A stretch of 64,000 nucleotides of DNA from Verrucomicrobiia bacterium (GTDB lineage: Bacteria; Verrucomicrobiota; Verrucomicrobiia; Limisphaerales; JADLHS01), in the NCBI GenBank assembly GCA_011525685.1, contig WYBW01000037.1, positions 1-64,000 of the forward strand, read 5' to 3'. Positions 63,411-64,000 of the stretch are shown here, piece after piece. The position numbers and the translations under genes are program-made. Each line of letters opens with the position of its first letter. The first letter of the stretch is position 1. The notes beneath the pieces were generated by a model, which had not been told where the DNA came from, did not search any database, and worked only from the letters and a program-made list of their open reading frames with translations.

Positions 63411-64000
63411 ATGACGAGCCAAAAAACGATTTTAAAGCGCCGACGCCGTGCGTCCGGCACTCAAGCTGGGCGCCGTTCCGGTGAAAGGTCCATTGATACA
63501 CCGAAGCAAATTAGCAGTTCCGCCGACAAATCCCGCCTCGCGGCCATTGTTGAGTCTAGCAACGACGCCATCATCAGCTACACGCAGAAGGGTATCATAA
63601 ACAGTTGGAACCGGGGTGCGGAGCGGCTCTATGGCTACTCCGCTGCAGAGGCTATCGGAAAATCGGTCACCATGCTTATCCCATCGCACCAAGCGGGGGA
63701 GGAAGCGAAAATTCTTCAAAAGGTCCGGCGTGGCGAGGGGGTGGACCATTATGAGACGCAGCGTTTGGCCAAGGACGGCAGACTTGTGGACATCGCACTC
63801 ACAGTCTCGCCGATCAAGGATGCACACGGGGCATTCGTCGGCGTTTCGGCAGTGGGGCATGACATCGCGGAACGGAAACGAGCTGAGTGCGAGCGTGGTC
63901 GGCTCGTTCGCCAACTGAGTGAGCGCGTCAAGGAACTCACCGTGATGTACAGCGTGGCGCACCTGGCGCAAATGGAGGAAAAGTCAACGCTGGCGTTAAT
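63411..64000 (+). CDS. PAS-domain sensor protein, cut by the window end
   Basis: An ATG at 63411 opens a frame that runs without a stop to the window edge (196 codons). After a basic N-terminus there is a PAS domain: IVESSNDAIISYTQKGIINS, GAERLYGYSAAEAIGKSV and IALTVSPIKDAHGAFVGVSA followed by HDIAERKRAE. Such domains usually lead into a histidine kinase or diguanylate cyclase; the output part is beyond the window. The ligand or signal is unknown. Confidence 0.8.
   Translation, partial: MTSQKTILKRRRRASGTQAGRRSGERSIDTPKQISSSADKSRLAAIVESSNDAIISYTQKGIINSWNRGAERLYGYSAAEAIGKSVTMLIPSHQAGEEAKILQKVRRGEGVDHYETQRLAKDGRLVDIALTVSPIKDAHGAFVGVSAVGHDIAERKRAECERGRLVRQLSERVKELTVMYSVAHLAQMEEKSTLAL

Overview
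The window looks like one chromosomal stretch of a facultatively denitrifying, heterotrophic bacterium. It is GC-rich (apart from 36.8-40.6 kb) and gene-dense, and it contains no rRNA, tRNA or CRISPR array that I can see. The NosZ is a Sec/lipoprotein type embedded in a cluster with NosB-like, NosD, NosF and NosY genes, which is the arrangement of clade II (atypical) N2O reducers. Together with the general style of the genes this suggests Verrucomicrobiota or a related phylum; that placement is inference, because no taxonomic marker lies in the window.

Layout. 0-2.6 kb: a saccharopine-dehydrogenase-like enzyme and glutamate dehydrogenase. 3.2-5.9 kb: stand-alone receiver-domain proteins and universal stress proteins. 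5.9-10.9 kb: a TetR-controlled HlyD/FtsX/ATPase exporter operon with an FNR-like box and a clean TetR-type operator. 11.0-14.6 kb: a divergent MarR/ClC pair and a small coupled membrane-protein/methyltransferase operon. 14.6-26.9 kb (minus strand): a nos operon headed by an NsrR-like Rrf2 regulator. 27.0-34.7 kb (plus strand, divergent from nos): pyruvate dehydrogenase genes, a ferredoxin, copper nitrite reductase NirK and NDH-2. 35.0-36.8 kb: ilvD. 36.8-40.6 kb: a lower-GC cassette (glycosyltransferase, radical SAM/SPASM protein, P-loop kinase) whose first gene is split by an IS3-family element. 40.8-44.8 kb: 2-oxoglutarate dehydrogenase E2/E1. 44.9-49.7 kb: quinol-dependent NO reductase with a second NsrR-like regulator, divergent from hemerythrin and RIC-type repair proteins. 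49.8-52.6 kb: AhpD-like, ICL/PEPM-like and cation/proton antiporter genes. 52.6-57.3 kb: a HemN-like radical SAM protein, a halogenase-like flavoprotein and a radical SAM protein with a STAS-like tail, behind an FNR-like box. 57.3-64.0 kb: assorted genes, a P450, a frameshifted MarR gene, and a glutamine amidotransferase/DUF488/trans-sulfuration/GNAT operon.

How it fits together. The window encodes nitrite to NO (NirK), NO to N2O (qNOR) and N2O to N2 (NosZ), plus NO-damage repair proteins. Two close NsrR-like paralogues each sit beside an 11-1-11 palindrome resembling the NsrR operator. A third similar palindrome lies in front of the amidotransferase operon. In all three the palindrome contains a TTGNNA -35 hexamer placed 17-18 bp from a plausible -10. 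The most interesting reading is a compact NO-responsive regulon that includes nos, nor and RIC genes, and possibly the pyruvate dehydrogenase/NirK/NDH-2 run and the amidotransferase operon. Other items that stand out are a diheme cytochrome fused to a CuA-like cupredoxin, a RIC paralogue missing key residues, and the radical SAM-STAS fusion.
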